Assembly: GCA_037349105.1 (NCBI GenBank) | Contig: JAYJMM010000112.1 | Coordinates: 5,664,501 to 5,728,500 of the forward strand | Length of the DNA stretch: 64,000 nt | DNA from: Limnomonas spitsbergensis | Lineage: Eukaryota; Chlorophyta; Chlorophyceae; Chlamydomonadales | Direction: 5' to 3' | Shown: positions 36,301 through 45,300 of the stretch, in pieces | Numbering within the stretch: position 1 is the stretch's first letter | How the letters are laid out: the number at the start of each line of letters is the position of its first letter | Made by a program: the position numbers and the translations under genes | The notes under the pieces: model-generated | Told to the model about the DNA's origin: nothing | Database searches by the model: none | Seen by the model: only the letters and a program-made list of their open reading frames with translations

Positions 36301-39300
36301 CACTGGCAGGCCCACCTTGGATCTAGAGCAGTCCAACACCAACCACACTGGCAGGCCCATATTGGATCTAGAACAGTCTAACCCCATCCCAACTGGCAGG
36401 CCCACCTTGGATCTAGAGCAGTTCAACCCCAACCCCACTGGCAGGCCCACCTTGGATCAAGAGCAGTCCACCCCAACCACACTGGCAGGCCCACATTGGA
36501 TCTAGAGCAGTCCAACACCAACCACACTGGCAGGCCCACCTTGGATCTAGAGCAGTCCAACCGCAACCCCACTGGCAGGCCCACATTGGATCTAGAGCAG
36601 TCCAACACCAACCACACTGGCAGGCCCACCTTGGATCTAGAGCAGTCCAACCCCAACCGCACTGGCAGGCCCACATTGGATCTAGAGCAGTCCAACCCCA
36701 ACAAAACTGGCAGGCCCACCTTAGATCTAGAGCAGTCTTGCCCGAACCACGGTGGCTTGCAGTGGCAGAAGCCCCGCGAGCAATTGCCGCGACCGTTGCA
36801 GTTATTGGGGCAGTACTTGGTGGCCACTTCGTTGCAGCTCTCACCGGCCCAGCCCTTGTGGCATTCGCAGAAAGCTGGCTTCTCCTCGCCAGGGTGGCAG
36901 TCCTGGGGCGGTACAGGGTCAAGTGTCAATGGACCCTGTACATTTTCTTACCAGCGTTCAGTATCAATTTCAAGCGCACCCAAGCCTGAGAAAGTGTGAA
37001 TGCGGTTGTGGGACTCGTTCAGCAAGCTGGCCTCAGCTTGCCAGAGTGGAGGTCCTGGAAGAGTGTGATGCTCAGTGCTGTAGATGTAGCTTGGGGGGAT
37101 TCATCATACAAATCACTGAGCCCTCTCGTGGGACTCGCAGAGAGCTGTCTTCACCTGCCAGGGTGCCCATCCCGTGCCGGCATACACCACACTGTCTACC
37201 GGTATCTCAAAGTATTTCAGCTACAATTCAGCCACAACTCAGCTACATAATGGCTAACAGCCAGGAGACCCGGTTCAACAAGCAAGGAATGCCATCAGCA
37301 GGCAGCATGAAGGTGATGTACAGTCAAGCATTCAAATGGTATTCTAAGGCAGCACAAAGAACACAATTAGTGTCACTGTCTTCGTTTTGTAAAACCAATA
37401 AAGAATAGGCCATGTATGAGAAAGTGTGAAGTTGAGGCACGGAAATTCGGAAAGCCTTTGTTTTCTTAATCAGCGTGAGACTCAAACAGGTTCGGATTTA
37501 AGAATTAAAAGCCTAAACCCTGTACCCGTAGATCCCAAACAGGTTGGTGTTCACAGGGCACCCAATATGACTGGGAACTGGGAACTATGCACTTTCCACC
37601 CTTTCTTAATACCCTAGATCTGGGTAGGGTTTGCGCACCCCGGATTTCAACATTTAAGCAAATCGTGTGTTTTCCGGCAGGAGAAGAGGCCGACTGCCCT
37701 GAACTGAACAGCCCTGCTAGATAGTGCTGCTAGACAGTCCACGGCGTTATGCCGATATTTTTATATTTGGTACCGGAAATCAGTCCTTGCTCCCACTCAA
37801 ATAGTTTTTGGGGCCTGTGACTACCAAGTTCGCGCAGCAGGAATTCTCGAATTATTTTCACTGCGCATAGTGTTCGCGCACCCCCCAAAATAAATATTTT
37901 AAGGCGGAGCGACACCGGTTCTACGGTAGCTGCTCTTGTAAAAAGCTGTGTGGATCGAACGGAAAGGACGCAGGGCCTGCAGCCTCCAGCCCATCACAGC
38001 TCTTCAATCACCGGGTGCCTAAAACGACGGCCTTTTGGCAGCCACCCAAAGGATTCGGGGTTTATGGCTTAGGTACCGCAGACTCCGCGCACCCCCCAAA
38101 AATGATTTTGTTTTCCGTCGCGCAGCTATAAAGAATTAAAAAAACGGTCGCGCAGCAACGAAATTTTAATTTAATTTAACGTCGCGCAGCAGGTAATTTA
38201 ATTGAACATCGCGCATCACTAAAAATAATTTAAATTTCCCTCCGCGCAGCACTTTCAGCCATCACGATAGCTCGTGTGTCGCTGTACCGCTTGGAAGATT
38301 AAGCCTGCCACTTGGGGGTGCTCCAGCCATCTACGCCTCGGGGACCCTAGCAAGTTCTGCCTGGGGACAGTAATGACCGCGCGTGGTACTAGTTGGTGCG
38401 TGGTTTTGGGAGGGCGTCCAACAGGCCTCTTCGGCACCGGTGTCGCCAGCCCCATCGCCCGGGCATCCTCACGAGTGTCAGCCTCCGCCTCCTCCCTTCG
38501 CTTCCTTGCCTCTGCGTTCCTGGTCAACTCCTGTTGGGTGAGCTCACTAGTTTCTTGAAGATGTTTAATATAGATGGTTGTTTCATTGACCAAATTATGT
38601 CAGATGCAAGGCGCCGCATGGACATCAGGTGACACAAACCGTACAACCGTTTTACGAACGGGATTATGCTCGGCAAAGTGCTCTATGCCACCACTTACAA
38701 ATGGCGTCGCCGTCACCGTGCCATGTTGCCTCCAACATGAACAGTACTAGTACTAGGCAGCGTAAACTACCAAAGTCTATGCTCTAAACTCAAAATTAGG
38801 CACACTTGACAAGGATGACTGAACGGATGTCAAATCAAACAGTCGCGCGCTAGCGCGCACATTTTTGTAAAAAGTGCTGTTTTAATTCATACCGCGCACC
38901 CCGAAAATAGTTGTTTGGGCAACTGACTGATGCCCCGCGCAGCGGAGATTTTGAATTAATATTAGCGCGCAGCCATGTCCGCGCACCCCAAAAATTATTT
39001 AATTACGAGCGGAGCCAAAGTGGTTCTACGGTACTGGGTAAAACCAGCCCTGAAAAGGAGTTCCAAATACACACCCTTCAAATTGAGTAGCACTGTCCAA
39101 CGCTTTCTCGGGTGAACCCTATTGCATTATGCACAGAGTGATGCACTGATATCTCCCCCCTTCATTATGCACAGAGTGATGCACTGATATCTCCCCCCCT
39201 TCATTATGCACAGAGGGATGCACTGATATCTCCCCCCCTCCATTATACACAGAGTGATGCACTGATATCTCCCCCCTTCATTATACACAGAGTGATGCAC

Positions 39301-42300
39301 TGATATCTCCCCCCTTCATTATGCACAGAGTGATGCACTGATATCTCCCCCCCTTCATTATGCACAGAGTGATGCACTGATATCTCCCCCCCTCCATTAT
39401 ACACAGAGTGATGCACTGATATCTCCCCCCTTCATTATACACAGAGTGATGCACTGATATCTCCCCCCCTTCATTATACACAGAGTGATGCACTGATATC
39501 TCCCCCCTTCATTATACACAGAGTGATGCCCTGATATCTCCCCCCCTTCATTATACACAGAGGGATGCACTGATATCTCCCCCCCTTCATTATACACAGA
39601 GTGATGCACTGATATCTCCCCCCCTTCATTATACACAGAGTGATGCACTGATATCTCCCCCCTTCATTATACACAGAGTGATGCACTGATATCTCCCCCC
39701 CTTCATTATGCACTGAGTGATGCACTGATATCTCCCCCCCTTCATTATGCACAGAGTGATGCACTGATATCTCCCCCCTTCATTATACACAGAGTGATGC
39801 ACTGATATCTCCCCCCCTTCATTATGCACAGAGTGATGCACTGATATCTCCCCCCTTCATTATGCACAGAGTGATGCACTGATATCTCCCCCCCTTCATT
39901 ATGCACAGAGTGATGCACTGATATCTCCCCCCTTCATTATACACAGAGTGATGCACTGATATCTCCCCCCCTTCATTATACACAGAGTGATGCACTGATA
40001 TCTCCCCCCCTTCATTATGCACAGAGTGATGCACTGATATCTCCCCCCTTCATTATACACAGAGTGATGCACTGATATCTCCCCCCCTTCATTATGCACA
40101 GAGTGATGCACTGATATCTCCCCCCTTCATTATGCACAGAGTGATGCACTGATATCTCCCCCCCTTCATTATGCACAGAGTGATGCACTGATATCTCCCC
40201 CCCTTCATTATGCACAGAGGGATGCACTGATATCTCCCCCCTTCATTATACACAGAGGGATGCACTGATATCTCCCCCCTTCATTATACACAGAGTGATG
40301 CACTGATATCTCCCCCCTTCATTATACACAGAGGGATGCACTGATATCTCCCCCCTTCATTATACACAGAGGGATGCACTGATATCTCCCCCCTTCATTA
40401 TACACAGAGTGATGCACTGATATCTCCCCCCTTCATTATACACAGAGGGATGCACTGATATCTCCCCCCTTCATTATACACAGAGTGATGCACTGATATC
40501 TCCCCCCTTCATTATACACAGAGGGATGCACTGATATCTCCCCCCCTTCATTATGCACAGAGTGATGCACTGATATCTCCCCCCTTCATTATACACAGAG
40601 GGATGCACTGATATCTCCCCCCTTCATTATACACAGAGGGATGCACTGATATCTCCCCCCCTTCATTATACACAGAGGGATGCACTGATATCTCCCCCCT
40701 TCATTATACACAGAGTGATGCACTGATATCTCCCCCCTTCATTATACACAGAGTGATGCACTGATATCTCCCCCCTTCATTATACACAGAGTGATGCACT
40801 GATATCTCCCCCCCTTCATTATACACAGAGTGATGCACTGATATCTCCCCCCCTTCATTATGCACAGAGGGATGCACTGATATCTCCCCCCCTTCATTAT
40901 GCACAGAGTGATGCACTGATATCTCCCCCCTTCATTATACACAGAGTGATGCACTGATATCTCCCCCCTTCATTATACACAGAGTGATGCACTGATATCT
41001 CCCCCCCTTCATTATGCACAGAGTGATGCACTGATATCTCCCCCCTTCATTATACACAGAGTGATGCACTGATATCTCCCCCCTTCATTATACACAGAGT
41101 GATGCACTGATATCTCCCCCCTTCATTATACACAGAGTGATGCACTGATATCTCCCCCCCTTCATTATGCACAGAGTGATGCACTGATATCTCCCCCCCT
41201 TCATTATACACAGAGTGATGCACTGATATCTCCCCCCCTTCATTATACACAGAGTGATGCACTGATATCTCCCCCCTTCATTATACACAGAGGGATGCAC
41301 TGATATCTCCCCCCTTCATTATACACAGAGTGATGCACTGATATCTCCCCCCCTTCATTATGCACAGAGTGATGCACTGATATCTCCCCCCCTTCATTAT
41401 ACACAGAGGGATGCACTGATATCTCCCCCCCTTCATTATACACAGAGTGATGCACTGATATCTCCCCCCCTTCATTATACACAGAGTGATGCACTGATAT
41501 CTCCCCCCTTCATTATACACAGAGTGATGCACTGATATCTCCCCCCCTTCATTATACACAGAGTGATGCACTGATATCTCCCCCCCTTCATTATACACAG
41601 AGTGATGCACTGATATCTCCCCCCCTTCATTATACACAGAGTGATGCACTGATATCTCCCCCCTTCATTATGCACAGAGTGATGCACTGATATCTCCCCC
41701 CCTTCATTATACACAGAGGGATGCACTGATATCTCCCCCCCTTCATTATGCACAGAGTGATGCACTGATATCTCCCCCCTTCATTATGCACAGAGTGATG
41801 CACTGATATCTCCCCCCCTTCATTATGCACAGAGTGATGCACTGATATCTCCCCCCCTTCATTATGCACAGAGGGATGCACTGATATCTCCCCCCTTCAT
41901 TATGCACAGAGTGATGCACTGATATCTCCCCCCTTCATTATACACAGAGGGATGCACTGATATCTCCCCCCTTCATTATACACAGAGGGATGCACTGATA
42001 TCTCCCCCCTTCATTATACACAGAGTGATGCACTGATATCTCCCCCCTTCATTATACACAGAGGGATGCACTGATATCTCCCCCCTTCATTATACACAGA
42101 GTGATGCACTGATATCTCCCCCCTTCATTATACACAGAGGGATGCACTGATATCTCCCCCCCTTCATTATGCACAGAGTGATGCACTGATATCTCCCCCC
42201 TTCATTATACACAGAGGGATGCACTGATATCTCCCCCCTTCATTATACACAGAGGGATGCACTGATATCTCCCCCCCTTCATTATACACAGAGGGATGCA

Positions 42301-45300
42301 CTGATATCTCCCCCCTTCATTATACACAGAGTGATGCACTGATATCTCCCCCCTTCATTATACACAGAGGGATGCACTGATATCTCCCCCCTTCATTATA
42401 CACAGAGTGATGCACTGATATCTCCCCCCCTTCATTATACACAGAGTGATGCACTGATATCTCCCCCCCTTCATTATGCACAGAGGGATGCACTGATATC
42501 TCCCCCCCTTCATTATGCACAGAGTGATGCACTGATATCTCCCCCCCTTCATTATACACAGAGTGATGCACTGATATCTCCCCCCTTCATTATACACAGA
42601 GTGATGCACTGATATCTCCCCCCCCTTCATTATGCACAGAGTGATGCACTGATATCTCCCCCCTTCATTATGCACAGAGTGATGCACTGATATCTCCCCC
42701 CCTTCATTATACACAGAGTGATGCACTGATATCTCCCCCCTTCATTATACACAGAGTGATGCACTGATATCTCCCCCCTTCATTATACACAGAGTGATGC
42801 ACTGATATCTCCCCCCCTTCATTATGCACAGAGGGATGCACTGATATCTCCCCCCCTTCATTATACACAGAGTGATGCACTGATATCTCCCCCCCTTCAT
42901 TATGCACAGAGTGATGCACTGATATCTCCCCCCCTTCATTATGCACAGAGGGATGCACTGATATCTCCCCCCTTCATTATACACAGAGTGATGCACTGAT
43001 ATCTCCCCCCCTTCATTATGCACAGAGTGATGCACTGATATCTCCCCCCTTCATTATACACAGAGTGATGCACTGATATCTCCCCCCCTTCATTATGCAC
43101 AGAGGGATGCACTCACTGATATCTCCCCCCTTCATTATACACAGAGTGATGCACTGATATCTCCCCCCTTCATTATGCACAGAGGGATGCACTGATATCT
43201 CCCCCCTTCATTATGCACAGAGGGATGCACTGATATCTCCCCCCTTCATTATGCACAGAGGGATGCACTGATATCTCCCCCCCTTCATTATGCACAGAGG
43301 GATGCACTGATATCGCCCCCTTCAATTTTTTGCTGACTGCGACCAACCTTTATGCACGAGCCTCGTCGGCTGCAGCTTCCGGGACACTCTGATATCGGCA
43401 TCGGCTTGCATCCGGTATGACCCCAAATGTTCAGCGTGGTGCGGCCATCAGCCTCAGAGACAGGCCTGCACCCATTCAAACGGAAAACAGGCCGGCTCAA
43501 GACAGGGGACAAGAGGGAAAGGGGGGGGAGGAGGGGGCAAGAACGGGGGAAGGGGCGGGGGCAAGAGAGAAAGAGTGGGCGGGGGCAAGAAGGGTGGGGG
43601 GGGGGGTAAAAGGAAGGGGGATGTGAACAAGAGGAGCAGTGAGGGGGAGGAGGTAGGAAAAACCAAACACCCAGGAGAAAAGCATTAGGAAGGCGCCCAT
43701 ACCTCGTCTTAAGTTCCTTCCAGTATCCTGTGCCATTACAGAGGGTTCCTAAGGCGACCCCCCTGGCCCACACCTTTCTCTCAAGTCGCTTCTTATCCTG
43801 TGCCATTAAAAATCGCAGCTAAAGCAAACCCCTTGTCCCTACATTGTCTTGATGTCTCAGCCTATCCTGAGCCATTAAAGCAGGGCAGCGAAGACGACCA
43901 CCTTTTGCCCCCACCTTGTCTTTAGGTCGCTACTGATCCTGTGCCATAACAAAAGGGCCCTCCTCCACCCCTCTGCCCCCACCTTGTCTCGGAATCGTTA
44001 CTGATCCTGTGCCATAACAAAAGGGCCCTCCTCCACCCCTCTGCCCCCACCTTGTTTTTAAGTCGTTACTGATCCTGTGCCATGTCACGCCGGCTGCGCC
44101 CTTAGCCGGCATGTCTGACCACTGCTCTGCCGCAGTCTTGCCTTCCAGCTCAAAACAACGAGCCTGTAGGATGAGCACGAAGGATCAGGGGAAGAGGAAA
44201 CCCAGACTTGCTGCAAGTGGCCTTTGCCATACTTTTCATCAAACATGGCGCTCAGAACCGGCATGTCTGACCACTGCTTAACCGCTTGCTTGCCCTCCAA
44301 TTGAAGACACAGCACCTAGCACAAACAGCTCGAAGAATCAGATGGGGGTGAGACCCAGACTCGCTGCAAGTGGCCTTTGCCGCAGATTCCATTATGTGGC
44401 TCAGCCACAGTCCAGCAGCTCTTCAGCCACAGTTGACAGTTCAGCTACCTCCTGACTTGTAGCTGAAGGCCCCACATGGCACAGCCCTCAGCCATGCTGC
44501 TTGCTTAAGGTTTGGCCCCTACAGGCATCGGGCCTTTGGCGGCCGGCTGAAGTGGGCTGGTGGCCCAAAGACGAAATACAGTCCCTCACTGGCATCAAAC
44601 TGACAACTCGACGATGATAAGGGCATCCTCATGGTGTAGGGTTTAGGCCAGTACTGTACCGATTATGGTTTGCACGGTAGCTGAACTATGTAGCTGACTT
44701 TCAGTCGTTGTAATTTCAAGGCAAATTCAGCTACTTTTACCAGTAAGACACCGTAATTATTATCACTATCTCTGAATTACGTCGGCATTGCACAACACTG
44801 GGTCAGAGGCCCCAACCTCATGAAGCAGCACCAAGAGCTCTTACGCTGCCTATGGATCTCTGATAGATTGCAATCTGGCAGGTTGAGAGCGCAAGATCCG
44901 GCTTGCAGCTGAAGAACTCCCAGGCCTGCTTGTAGCATTCGCAGCCTGCAGAGGCATGCGGTGGGTTGTTCACACTTTTGTATAGCAGATAGAACTCCCG
45001 GGTCTTACAGAAAGCCACTCAGCATTCGTAGCCAGCAGTGGCAGCAAATAAGTAGACGCTCACACTTTTGAGCAGCCTGTCACGTTACTTCAGGGAGCAT
45101 GGCAATCAGTGTTCATTTCAGTGTGCGCCAGACGACTTGTTGGGGGCTGCCGGGTGGGCAATACTGGACAAATGAAACCAAAGCTTGACCGGCCTACGGC
45201 CGGCGGCCCAAGCAGCAGGGCTTGCTGCACCAGGCCCCCCCGGCCGTAGGCCGTGATGTAACTGAAGTGCAGCTAAAGCGCACTAAAATAAACACTGATA

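Noticed and set aside
35568..36505. Repeat protein (TLDLEQSN-type) on the plus strand
   Set aside because: It is the mirror of the 45-bp array derived from exon 6 on the minus strand.
39125..43320. CRISPR array
   Set aside because: Units are contiguous with no unique spacers, and the sequence lies in a eukaryotic intron.
44085..44315. Separate small gene
   Set aside because: It is the acceptor-side copy of exostosin exon 4, kept only as a possible alternative exon.
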